NCBI GenBank assembly: GCA_051007175.1
Contig: JBPCSL010000018.1
Location: 1-25,058 of the forward strand
Source of the DNA: Mxb001 sp051007175
GTDB taxonomy: Bacteria > Actinomycetota > Actinomycetes > S36-B12
Length of the DNA: 25,058 nucleotides
Direction of reading: 5' to 3'
Shown: positions 14,556 through 22,487 of the stretch, piece by piece
Layout: every line of letters starts with the position of its first letter
Numbering within the stretch: position 1 is the first letter of the stretch
Made by a program: the position numbers and the translations under genes
The notes under the pieces: model-generated
The model's database searches: none
The model's input: only the letters and a program-made list of their open reading frames with translations
What the model was told of the DNA's origin: nothing

Positions 14556-15482
14556 CCTGGTGATCCTCGGCTGCCAGCCGATGCGACGCAGGACGAGCAG
14601 GGTGAGCCAGCCGCTGAGGGCCATCCCCGCGATATTGACGGCGAGCTGCAGGCCACTGCCGATGATCTCGGTGGCGTCGAGGAAGGCGATGCCGAGGGCG
14701 ATGTTGCCGGCGGCCGGCACGGTCGTCACGGAGATGAAGACCCCTGCCATCGCCGTGGAGCGATTGGTGGTGAGAGCCAACACGCCCGCGACGCCCGCCA
14801 CCAGGGCGATGACGATGGACCACCGATCGGGCTGGTAGATGAAGGCGGTGAGGGGCCGAGGTCCGGTGATCTCCCTGACGTCGATCCACTGGGCCCAGCG
14901 TGCGAGCAGTGCCAAGACCGTCGTGATGGCGATGGCGATCGCGAAGCCGAGGATCAGGGTCCGCAGGCTCGAGACGAAGAGGCGAGGTCGACGCAGGACA
15001 AGGGCAACGCCCAGTGCGGCCACGGCCGCGAACTCGGGCCCGAGCACCATGGCGCCGATGATGAGGACCTGCGAGTCGATGACGATGGCGATGGCGGCGA
15101 TGACGGTGGCCATCGTCATGAAGGCGAGGTAGCCCCAGCTCAGCGCCGACTCCTCGTAGCTCCGCTCCACGACCTGGGGCCACACCACGGCATCCGCTTC
15201 GATACCGGGCTCGGCCTGTGATGCGAGGAATCCGCGCCGGGAGATCCACGCCTGGATAGGCGTCAATTCGATGCTTCCCTCGTCGGCGAGGCCGAGGGAA
15301 TCGAGGGCACTCATGACACGATCCGCGCCCTCGCGTGCGACGGATGCCTCGACGAGGTCTCCCGGGGGATCGAGGGCGGCTCCGCGCACGCACGCGATCG
15401 AGCTGACCGCGGGGTCATCCTCGAGCGCGGCGAGGACGGCGTCGGTGGAGGAGGCCGGGCTGTAGGCCCGCAGGTGCAGCAC
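14541..15482 (-). CDS. DUF389 family integral membrane protein
   Basis: The 313-residue product has a soluble N-terminal part (about 1-110), beginning MLHLRAYSP as in many DUF389 proteins, then about six hydrophobic helices, the first near ALSWGYLAFMTMATVIAAIAIVI and the second containing VLIIGAMVLGPEFAAVA. The GAM(V/I)(L/I)GPE motif is characteristic of DUF389, whose function is unknown. GTG 15482 was chosen for the N-terminus; GTG 15536, with AGGA upstream, would add 18 residues. A -10-like GACAAT (minus strand, 15494-15489) lies six bases before GTG 15482, so a leaderless mRNA is possible. It is inserted in reverse between glmM and glmS. Confidence 0.85.
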   Translation of the reverse strand: MLHLRAYSPASSTDAVLAALEDDPAVSSIACVRGAALDPPGDLVEASVAREGADRVMSALDSLGLADEGSIELTPIQAWISRRGFLASQAEPGIEADAVVWPQVVERSYEESALSWGYLAFMTMATVIAAIAIVIDSQVLIIGAMVLGPEFAAVAALGVALVLRRPRLFVSSLRTLILGFAIAIAITTVLALLARWAQWIDVREITGPRPLTAFIYQPDRWSIVIALVAGVAGVLALTTNRSTAMAGVFISVTTVPAAGNIALGIAFLDATEIIGSGLQLAVNIAGMALSGWLTLLVLRRIGWQPRITRSVEG

Positions 15483-15537
15483 GACGGCATTGTCTCGCCC
15501 TCGTTGGCGCGGGGCCGGTATTCGGGCCGCCACCACG

Positions 15538-15543
15538 TAGTCT
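15538..15543 (+). promoter_or_regulatory. -10 box of a probable leaderless glmS transcript
   Basis: TAGTCT is followed by exactly seven bases and then the glmS ATG at 15551, the spacing expected when transcription starts on the A of the start codon. No Shine-Dalgarno sequence precedes the ATG. No convincing -35 is seen, which is common in this phylum. It lies between the divergent DUF389 and glmS genes. Confidence 0.6.
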
Positions 15544-15550
15544 GTTCCTC

Positions 15551-17401
15551 ATGTGCGGGATCGTGGGCTACGTCGGCGAGAAGCAGGCGCTCGAGGTCGT
15601 CGTCGAAGGCCTGCGGCGGCTCGAGTACCGCGGCTACGACTCCGCGGGAGTGGCCATCGTCGCGGGCGACCGCCTCGAGACGCGCAAGAAGGCCGGCAAG
15701 CTCGCCAATCTCGAAAGCCTGCTCGGCGAGGATCCGCTCGAGGCTGCGACCCTCGGCATCGGTCACACCCGGTGGGCCACCCACGGCGGCCCCACCGACG
15801 TCAATGCCCATCCGCACGTGAGCGAGGACGGCCGGGTGGCCGTGATCCACAACGGCATCATCGAGAACTTCGCCGAGCTCCGGGAGGAGCTCGCGGCCGA
15901 GGGCGTCGTCCTGTCGTCCGAGACGGACACGGAGGTCGTGGCGCACATGCTCGCGGCGGAGCTGCCCGCTTGCGGCGGGGACCTCTCCGAGGCCATGCGC
16001 CGCACGTGCCGACGGCTCGATGGAGCCTTCACCCTCGTCGCCGTGGTCGCCGACGACCACGATGTCGTCGTGGCGGCCCGTCGCAACTCCCCGCTCGTGG
16101 TCGGACTCGGACAGGGCGAGAACTTCCTGGCCTCGGATGTCGCCGCCTTCGTCTCCCACACCCGCGAGGCGCTGGAGCTCGGCCAGGACCAGGTGGTGAC
16201 GATCTCCCGCGAGGAGGTCCTCATCACGGACTTCGACGGCAACCCCGTCGAGGCCAAGCCCTTCTCGGTCACCTGGGACGCGGCCCAGGCGGAGAAGGGC
16301 GGCTACGACCTCTTCATGCTCAAGGAGATCGCCGAGCAGCCCAAGGCCGTGGCCGATGCGCTCCGCGGCCGGGTGGGCACGGACGGGCGGCTCCATCTGG
16401 ACGAGATGCGCCTGACCGACGCCGACCTGCGGGAGGTCGACAAGATCGTCGTGATCGCGTGCGGCACGGCGTACCACGCAGGGCTCGTCGCCAAGTACGC
16501 CATCGAGCATTGGACCCGCATCCCGGTGGAGGTGGAGCTGGCGAGCGAGTTCCGCTACCGCGATCCCATCGTGGGGCCGCGCACGCTCACCATCGCCATT
16601 TCGCAGTCTGGCGAGACCATGGACACGCTCATGGCCCTGCGGCACGCGCGGGAGCAGGGATCCAAGGCCCTCGCCATCTGCAACACCGTGGGCTCTACGA
16701 TCCCGCGCGAGTGCGATGCCGCGCTCTACACCTACGCCGGCCCCGAGATCGCGGTGGCGTCGACCAAGGCGTTCCTCACCCAGATCATCGCCGCCTACCT
16801 GGTGGGCCTCTACCTGGCGCAGGTGCGCGGCAACATGTTCGGCGACGAGATTCGCTCGGTGCTCACTGACCTCGCCGACATGCCGCAGGCGGTCGATCTC
16901 GTCCTCGACACCAGCGAGGGAGTCCAGGAGCTCGCACGCGAGCTTGCCGATGCGACCTCGGTCCTCTTCATCGGGCGTCACGTGGGCTATCCGGTCGCCC
17001 TCGAGGGTGCCCTCAAACTCAAGGAGCTCGCCTACATGCACGCCGAGGGCTTCGCCGCCGGTGAGCTCAAGCACGGGCCCATCGCCCTCATCGAGGAGGG
17101 CGTGCCCGTCATCTGCATCGTGCCGTCACCGCGTGGCCGTGCCGTGCTGCACGACAAGATCGTGTCCAACATCCAGGAGGTCCGCGCGCGCGGGGCGCGC
17201 ACCATCGTCATCGCGGAGGAGGGCGACGAGAGCGTGACGCCGTACGCCGACTACGTCGTACGCGTCCCGGCTGTGCCCACGCTCATGCAGCCCCTCGTCT
17301 CCACTGTCCCGTTGCAGGTGTTCGCGTGCGCCATGGCCACGGCCAAGGGACATGACGTGGACCAGCCGCGCAATCTCGCCAAGTCCGTCACCGTCGAGTG
17401 A
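15551..17401 (+). CDS. glmS: Glutamine--fructose-6-phosphate aminotransferase (isomerizing)
   Basis: GlmS makes glucosamine-6-phosphate from fructose-6-phosphate and glutamine, the first step toward UDP-GlcNAc; GlmM uses its product. Residue C2 (MCGIVGYVG) is the glutaminase nucleophile after Met removal. The glutaminase domain covers about 1-240 and includes GHTRWATHG. Two SIS isomerase domains follow, with SQSGET at 351-356, and the end is DQPRNLAKSVTVE. The length of 616 residues is normal. It is divergent from the DUF389 gene, probably leaderless, and followed after seven bases by the NAD(P)HX repair gene. Confidence 0.98.
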   Translation: MCGIVGYVGEKQALEVVVEGLRRLEYRGYDSAGVAIVAGDRLETRKKAGKLANLESLLGEDPLEAATLGIGHTRWATHGGPTDVNAHPHVSEDGRVAVIHNGIIENFAELREELAAEGVVLSSETDTEVVAHMLAAELPACGGDLSEAMRRTCRRLDGAFTLVAVVADDHDVVVAARRNSPLVVGLGQGENFLASDVAAFVSHTREALELGQDQVVTISREEVLITDFDGNPVEAKPFSVTWDAAQAEKGGYDLFMLKEIAEQPKAVADALRGRVGTDGRLHLDEMRLTDADLREVDKIVVIACGTAYHAGLVAKYAIEHWTRIPVEVELASEFRYRDPIVGPRTLTIAISQSGETMDTLMALRHAREQGSKALAICNTVGSTIPRECDAALYTYAGPEIAVASTKAFLTQIIAAYLVGLYLAQVRGNMFGDEIRSVLTDLADMPQAVDLVLDTSEGVQELARELADATSVLFIGRHVGYPVALEGALKLKELAYMHAEGFAAGELKHGPIALIEEGVPVICIVPSPRGRAVLHDKIVSNIQEVRARGARTIVIAEEGDESVTPYADYVVRVPAVPTLMQPLVSTVPLQVFACAMATAKGHDVDQPRNLAKSVTVE

Positions 17402-17408
17402 GGTCGGC

Positions 17409-18941
17409 GTGACCCGCGTGCACTCCGTGGCGCAGGTGCGCCAGGCCGAGGAAGCCCTCATGGCGCGCCTGCCGGATGGCGCCCTCATGGAGCGCGCATC
17501 CAGTGGGCTTGCGGCGACGTGTGCCGCTCTCCTCGACGACGTGGGTCCCGGTGTCGGCCGGGCGCGTATTGCCCTGCTCATCGGCAGCGGCAACAACGGA
17601 GGCGACGCGCTCTACGCCGGAGCACTCCTCGCTCGCCGGGGCGCGAAGGTCTCGGCGGTCACCCTGTCGGACCGCGTCCACGAGGGCGGCCGCGTGGCAC
17701 TCCTCGCGGCGGGGGGCCGCATCGTCGAAGGCGCCGACACCCTGGCGGCGTCCTCGCTGCTCGTCGATGCCGACCTCGTCCTCGATGGCATCGTGGGGAT
17801 CGGCGGAGCCGGATCGCTGCGTCCGATCGCCGCCGAGCTCGTGCGCAGCGCGGTCGAAGGGGGTGCCCTCCTGGTCGCCGTGGACATCCCGTCCGGCGTC
17901 GATGCCGACACCGGCGCGGTCGCAGACCCTGACGCGACCGTCGATGCCGATGTCACCGTCACCTTCGGCTGCCTCAAGCCGGGGCTCCTGCTCTCACCGG
18001 GGCGAGCCCTCGCGGGAGCAGTGGTCGTCGTCGATATCGGCCTCGAGGACGTGCTCCCTCCCGCCTCGATTCAGGTCCTCGACGGCGACGGCATCGCCGA
18101 CGGGGTGCCGGAGCCGGGCGAGGACGACTACAAGTACTCCCGGGGGGTGGTCGGGATCGCGGCCGGCTCGGCGAAGTACCGCGGTGCCGCGCTCATGGCC
18201 ACGGGCAGCGCGCGACTCGGCGGTGCCGGCATGGTGCACATCCTCGACCGGGGTGACGGCGTGGCCGCCCTGGTCATCGATCACTTCTGGGACGTCGTGA
18301 CCTCGTCGGACTCCCCGAGGAGCGTCCCCCGCGTCACCGCATGGGGCGTGGGGCCCGGCCTCGGCCAGGAGATCGCCGATCGAGGCACTCTGCTGGCGGT
18401 CCTCTCCGCGGACACTCCCGTCCTCGTGGACGCCGACGGCCTGCGCATGGTCACCCAGCCGGAGTGCCACGCGGCCCTGGAGCGGCGTCGCGCCGCCGGC
18501 CTGCCGACACTTCTCACTCCCCACGAAGGCGAGTTCGCCGCCCTGGGGTACGACTGCGGATCGGGCAGTTCCGAGGATCGCCTCGGGGCCGCTCTGCGCG
18601 CGGCCCGCGACCTGCACGCCGTGGTGCTGCTCAAGGGTCCTGGCACGGTGGTGGCCTCGCCCAGCGGCACGGCGTACATCGACACGCGCGGTGGTCCGGA
18701 GCTTGGCACCGCGGGAAGCGGCGACGTGCTCACCGGTCTCCTCGCGTCCATGCTGGCGTCTGCGGCGGCACGCGATGCGCTCGATGACGATGCGGTCGCG
18801 CGCATCGCCGCGGCCGGCGTTGCCCTGCACGGGATCGCCGGGACCCTCGCGGGCGAGGGAGGCCGGCCGGTGACCGCCCCGGACATCATCGGCGCGCTAC
18901 CGCAGGCGATCGGGGATGCTCGCCGAGGGCGCCTGCCGTGA
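17409..18941 (+). CDS. nnr: Bifunctional NAD(P)HX epimerase / ADP-dependent NAD(P)HX dehydratase
   Basis: This fused enzyme repairs hydrated NADH and NADPH: the N-terminal half epimerises R- to S-NAD(P)HX and the C-terminal half dehydrates the S form using ADP. The epimerase domain (about 1-215) has GSGNNGGD (59-66) and VDIPSGVDADTG (158-169). The dehydratase domain (about 230-510) has GVGPGLG (313-319), DADGL (341-345), TPHEGEF (370-376), LKGPGT (408-413) and GTAGSGDVL (433-441). GTG 17409 has GAGG at 17400-17403; an earlier in-frame start inside glmS is not needed. It overlaps alr by four bases. Confidence 0.95.
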   Translation: MTRVHSVAQVRQAEEALMARLPDGALMERASSGLAATCAALLDDVGPGVGRARIALLIGSGNNGGDALYAGALLARRGAKVSAVTLSDRVHEGGRVALLAAGGRIVEGADTLAASSLLVDADLVLDGIVGIGGAGSLRPIAAELVRSAVEGGALLVAVDIPSGVDADTGAVADPDATVDADVTVTFGCLKPGLLLSPGRALAGAVVVVDIGLEDVLPPASIQVLDGDGIADGVPEPGEDDYKYSRGVVGIAAGSAKYRGAALMATGSARLGGAGMVHILDRGDGVAALVIDHFWDVVTSSDSPRSVPRVTAWGVGPGLGQEIADRGTLLAVLSADTPVLVDADGLRMVTQPECHAALERRRAAGLPTLLTPHEGEFAALGYDCGSGSSEDRLGAALRAARDLHAVVLLKGPGTVVASPSGTAYIDTRGGPELGTAGSGDVLTGLLASMLASAAARDALDDDAVARIAAAGVALHGIAGTLAGEGGRPVTAPDIIGALPQAIGDARRGRLP

Positions 18942-20077
18942 GCGCGGGCAGCTACGAGCGTGGCGAGGCCGTCGTCGATCTCGCCGCCGTCCGATCGAAT
19001 ATCGCCTCGGTGTCCGCGGCGCTCCCGGGGTCGGTGGCGACCATGGCCGTGGTGAAGGCCGACGCCTACGGGCACGGCGCGGTCCCGGTCGCGAGCGCCG
19101 CGCGCGATGCCGGCGCCGAGTGGCTGGGCGTCGCGCTGCCGGAAGAGGCTCTCGAGTTGCGCGATGCCGGCGACACGGGGCGGATCCTCGCCTGGATCCT
19201 GGTCCCTGGTGATCCGGGGATTGCCTCCTGCGTCGAGCGCGATGTCGACCTCAGCGCTGGCGCACCGTGGGCGCTGGATGCGATCGCCGCGGCGGCGCGG
19301 GCACGAGGAGTGCGCGCGCGCGTCCATCTCAAGATCGACACGGGACTAGGCCGCGGAGGGTGCATGCCCGCGGATTGGCCGTCGCTCGTGCGCCATGCGC
19401 TGTCCTTCGATGATGCGATCGACGTGGTCTCGGTCTGGTCGCATCTGGCATGCGCGGACGTGCCGAACGATCCCGCCAACGACGCGCAGATCGTCGCATT
19501 CGAGGCCGCGCTCGCGACCGCCGACTCCCTCGGCGTGCGGCCGGAGGTGCGTCACCTCTCCTCGAGCGGCTCCGCCCTCACGCGCCCGGACGCTCACTAC
19601 GACCTCGTGCGGCTCGGGATCGCGACCTACGGCCTCACGCCGGGTCCGCTCGTCGGCCCGCCCTGGCCTCTGGGCCTCGACCTGCGTCCCGCCATGACGT
19701 TGCGGGCGCGCCTGTCCGCGGTCAAGCGGGTGCCGCAGGGCCACGGGGCGTCGTACGGGCTCACCTGGAGAGCACCCCGCGACACGACGCTGGCGCTGCT
19801 GCCCCTGGGCTACGCCGACGGTCTCCCGCGCACGATCACGGGAGCCTCGGTGCAGATCGGCGACGGACGGTTCCCCATCGTCGGGCGGATGGCCATGGAC
19901 CAGTGCATCCTCGATGTCGGCGAGGCCGACGTGCAGGCAGGCGACGAGGTGCTGCTCTTCGGTCCCGGCGACTCCGGTGAGCCCACGGCGGATGACTGGG
20001 CGGCCTGGGATGGCACCATCGGGTACGAGATCGTCACGCGATTGGGCGCACGCGTACCCCGTCGCCACGTGGGATAG
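18938..20077 (+). CDS. alr: Alanine racemase
   Basis: Alr is a PLP enzyme converting L- to D-alanine for peptidoglycan. K40 in VVKADAYGHG forms the Schiff base with PLP, and Y273 in GASYGLTW is the second catalytic base from the partner subunit. RMAMDQ (317-322) and the final YEIVTRLGARVPRR are also conserved. The N-terminal barrel spans about 1-245 and the C-terminal beta domain the rest, 379 residues in all. Its GTG overlaps the stop of the repair gene (GTGA, 18938-18941), so the two are translated together. The alr, hydrolase and tsaE genes follow closely. Confidence 0.97.
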   Translation: MSAGSYERGEAVVDLAAVRSNIASVSAALPGSVATMAVVKADAYGHGAVPVASAARDAGAEWLGVALPEEALELRDAGDTGRILAWILVPGDPGIASCVERDVDLSAGAPWALDAIAAAARARGVRARVHLKIDTGLGRGGCMPADWPSLVRHALSFDDAIDVVSVWSHLACADVPNDPANDAQIVAFEAALATADSLGVRPEVRHLSSSGSALTRPDAHYDLVRLGIATYGLTPGPLVGPPWPLGLDLRPAMTLRARLSAVKRVPQGHGASYGLTWRAPRDTTLALLPLGYADGLPRTITGASVQIGDGRFPIVGRMAMDQCILDVGEADVQAGDEVLLFGPGDSGEPTADDWAAWDGTIGYEIVTRLGARVPRRHVG

Positions 20078-20092
20078 GGAGCGTCCGCGCCG

Positions 20093-21136
20093 ATGGCCGG
20101 GATGAGCACGACGATGCGCGGCCTGGCGGCTTTCGGGCTGCTGGCGGCGGGTGTGGCGGCGGGGGCTGTCGCCGAGCGTCTGGTGACCCGGCGGCTGCGG
20201 GAGCCCGCGGAGTTCGTCGGCATCGAGGCCGAGCGCGGGACGTCGATGACCGTCGTCGCGGACGACGGCACCGAGCTCCATGTCGTGGTCGAGGACGGGC
20301 CTGGTGGCGACGTGCCCACGGTCATCTTCACGCACGGCTATGCCCTCTCGCTGGACTCCTGGCCCGGTCAGCGTGATCCGGTGAGCCGCATCGCGCGGAC
20401 GGTGCTCTGGGACCAGCGCGGACATGGTCGGTCGGCTCGGGGACCGGGGGGCACCGACATCGACCGACTGGGACGCGACCTCGGCTGTGTCATCGATGCG
20501 GTGGCGCCCACGGGTCGCATCGTCCTCGTCGGCCATTCGATGGGTGGCATGACGATCATGGCGCTGGCCGACCAGCGGCCTGACCTCTTCGGCGAGCGGG
20601 TGCGCGGTGTCGCGCTGCTCGCCACGTCGGCGGGCGGCATCTCCGATGTCGACCTCGGACTTCCGCGGCCGATCGCGCGGCTCGCGCATGCCGTGGCGCC
20701 CTCGATCGGCTCGACCGTGGAGGGCGGTGGCCCGGTGGCCGGCCTCATCGAGCGGGCCCTGCGCTCCTCGAGCGATCTTGGCCTGCTCATCACGCGCGCC
20801 TATGCCTTTGGTTCGACGGTGCCTCCCGATGGCACGCGACTCGTGGCCGACCTCGTGACGGGGACGCCGGTCGAGGTGCTGGCCGACCTGCTCCCCGCCC
20901 TCGAGGAGCATGAGAAGCACCATGCGCTCCACGTGCTCGAGCGCACAGACCTTCTCGTGATGGTCGGAGACGCGGACCTGCTGACTCCGGTGGGCCACAG
21001 CCTCGAGATCGTGCGGCGCGTGCCGTCCGCGGAGCTGGTGATCCTTCCGGGAGTGGGGCACATGCTGACCCTGGAGGCGGAGCACGAGGTGACGCGCCAC
21101 ATCGTCGATCTCGTGAACCGCGTGGCGACCTCGTGA
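20093..21136 (+). CDS. Alpha/beta hydrolase with N-terminal membrane segment
   Basis: The 347-residue protein has a hydrophobic stretch at residues 10-29, suggesting a membrane anchor or signal, then an alpha/beta hydrolase fold. The nucleophile is S149 in GHSMGG; an acidic residue in VGDADLLTP and the histidine in GVGHML complete a plausible triad. HGYALSLDSW and DQRGHGRS form the oxyanion-hole and cap-strand regions. The substrate is unknown. It lies between alr and tsaE, an order I recall from other actinobacteria such as Streptomyces. GGGAG at 20077-20081 precedes ATG 20093, and its stop overlaps the tsaE GTG. Confidence 0.9.
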   Translation: MAGMSTTMRGLAAFGLLAAGVAAGAVAERLVTRRLREPAEFVGIEAERGTSMTVVADDGTELHVVVEDGPGGDVPTVIFTHGYALSLDSWPGQRDPVSRIARTVLWDQRGHGRSARGPGGTDIDRLGRDLGCVIDAVAPTGRIVLVGHSMGGMTIMALADQRPDLFGERVRGVALLATSAGGISDVDLGLPRPIARLAHAVAPSIGSTVEGGGPVAGLIERALRSSSDLGLLITRAYAFGSTVPPDGTRLVADLVTGTPVEVLADLLPALEEHEKHHALHVLERTDLLVMVGDADLLTPVGHSLEIVRRVPSAELVILPGVGHMLTLEAEHEVTRHIVDLVNRVATS

Positions 21137-21603
21137 GCGTCGCCCTCCCCCTGCCGGATGAGGCCGCGACCGTCGATTTCGGCCGACGGCTGGCCGCGCT
21201 CCTGCGATCCGGAGACCTCGTGGTGCTTGTCGGCGACCTGGGGGCGGGCAAGACGACCCTCACGCGCGGGCTCGGCGAAGGGCTGGGCGTGCGCGGGCCG
21301 GTGACGAGCCCCACCTTCGTCATCGCGCGCCGGCATCCATCGCTGAATTCAGGCCCCGCCCTCCTCCATGTCGATGCCTACCGCGTGGGCTCGTCCCTGG
21401 AGATCGATGATCTCGACCTGGACGATGGGGACGCCGTTGTCGTCGTGGAGTGGGGTGCCGGTCGCGTCGAGCACCTCGCGGACAGCCGGCTCGAGGTCAC
21501 GCTTGCTGAGGACGGTGCGGCGAGGCGTGTCCAGGTGGAGGCTTTCGGGCCCCGCTGGGCCGGCGTCGACCTATCCGACGCGCTCAGTCGAGATGGAGCA
21601 TGA
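21133..21603 (+). CDS. tsaE: tRNA threonylcarbamoyladenosine biosynthesis ATPase TsaE
   Basis: TsaE is the ATPase that, with TsaB and TsaD, installs N6-threonylcarbamoyl on A37 of ANN-decoding tRNAs. The 156-residue product has Walker A GDLGAGKTT (34-42), TSPTFVIA, HVDAYRV and VVVEWG, the family signatures in order. It starts with GTG overlapping the hydrolase stop (GTGA, 21133-21136). Its 3' end overlaps the opposing GNAT gene by 20 bp. Its partner tsaB is 3.2 kb downstream, separated by three other genes. Confidence 0.96.
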   Translation: MSVALPLPDEAATVDFGRRLAALLRSGDLVVLVGDLGAGKTTLTRGLGEGLGVRGPVTSPTFVIARRHPSLNSGPALLHVDAYRVGSSLEIDDLDLDDGDAVVVVEWGAGRVEHLADSRLEVTLAEDGAARRVQVEAFGPRWAGVDLSDALSRDGA

Positions 21604-22465
21604 CCGTCGCGTAGCACTCCTGCCAGGGCATGGCAGGCAACTTCCCCCACGCCATGCGCACCGTGCGGAACTCCTCGACGAAGCCCAGGGCCGACAGCAG
21701 GGCCACCGCCGCGGGATTGGAAGCGGGGACATCGACCGCGATGCGGGTGCCCTCCGCCGCGGGAAGAAGCCGCCTCAGCAGGCGCTCGGCGACATCGGGC
21801 TCCGTCGCGAACAGCGGGCCGATGCGGTGACCCCGTGCCGACGGGCGCATCGTCCCGAGCCCGACGATCCGGCCGTCATCGACGACCGCGCACGTGGCGG
21901 AGTCGGCCATCCGCAGCCAGCGCTGCCAGAGCACTGGGCGCGACCGGCCGGTCCTGGCGGCATCGAAGGCGACGACTTCGGACTCGAGGAGATCGCGTGC
22001 GTCCATGACGCCGGCGTCCTGCGGGGCGGGTGGGACGTCACCGGGCGCACGGACCATCCGGATCTCGTCGTGGACCGGCTCGAAGCCGAACTTCCGCGTG
22101 GTCTCGACGGCCTCGGGCATCATGAAGATGGTCACCGTCATGCCGTCGCGCAGACGATGGCCGAGCAGCGCGAAGAGGTCCTCGAGGGCGCGCCGCCAGA
22201 TGCCGCGGCCACGGGCGTCCGCGGAGAGGTACAGGTGGCTCACGGAGCCGAAGTGCTCGTCGGGCGCGATGGTCGAAAGGCCGCCTACCACCTGGCCGCC
22301 TTCGTCGAGGACGGCCCAGAATCCGTCGGGGTCGATGTCGTAGAGGACGTCGGCGTCCTCGAGGCCCTCGTCCCACCATTCGCCAACGACCCATTGCTGC
22401 AGCGTGCGAGCCTCTTCGCGAGTCATGGGCCGGATGTTCTCCGTGCTGCCCCAGCGGTCGGTCAT
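21584..22465 (-). CDS. Tandem-domain GNAT family N-acetyltransferase
   Basis: The 293-residue protein has an N-terminal GNAT domain (about 10-130), with the acetyl-CoA loop DARGRGIWRRAL and a KFGFEPV segment. A C-terminal half (about 140-293) resembles the second GNAT-type domain of YitH-like proteins, ending AWGKLPAMPWQECYATVMLHLD in spirit (tail MAWG, then YATVML). The substrate is unknown. I start it at ATG 22465 rather than 22489: a minus-strand TACAAA (22477-22472) lies exactly six bases upstream of that ATG and no Shine-Dalgarno sequence is present. It overlaps tsaE convergently by 20 bp. Confidence 0.85.
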   Translation of the reverse strand: MTDRWGSTENIRPMTREEARTLQQWVVGEWWDEGLEDADVLYDIDPDGFWAVLDEGGQVVGGLSTIAPDEHFGSVSHLYLSADARGRGIWRRALEDLFALLGHRLRDGMTVTIFMMPEAVETTRKFGFEPVHDEIRMVRAPGDVPPAPQDAGVMDARDLLESEVVAFDAARTGRSRPVLWQRWLRMADSATCAVVDDGRIVGLGTMRPSARGHRIGPLFATEPDVAERLLRRLLPAAEGTRIAVDVPASNPAAVALLSALGFVEEFRTVRMAWGKLPAMPWQECYATVMLHLD

Positions 22466-22471
22466 GCACCG

Positions 22472-22481
22472 TTTGTACAGT
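22472..22481. promoter_or_regulatory. Divergent promoter with overlapping -10 boxes and two leaderless starts
   Basis: TTTGTACAGT carries TACAGT on the plus strand (22476-22481) and TACAAA on the minus strand (22477-22472), overlapping by the central TA. Each is followed by exactly six bases and an ATG: 22488 for the class A-like gene and 22465 for the GNAT gene. Neither ATG has a Shine-Dalgarno sequence. Overlapping symmetric -10 elements are a known cause of bidirectional transcription; their use here is inferred. Confidence 0.6.
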
Positions 22482-22487
22482 GTCCGC

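Noticed and set aside
15311..17074. 587-codon minus-strand frame opposite glmS and the DUF389 gene region
   Set aside because: Shadow of glmS; the composition is Asp/His/Arg/Val-rich and no domain is visible. The DUF389 gene occupies a different minus-strand frame with clear transmembrane helices.
17402..17408. Absence of acpS between glmS and the NAD(P)HX repair gene
   Set aside because: The gene lies there in some actinobacteria only, so its absence in this window is not informative.
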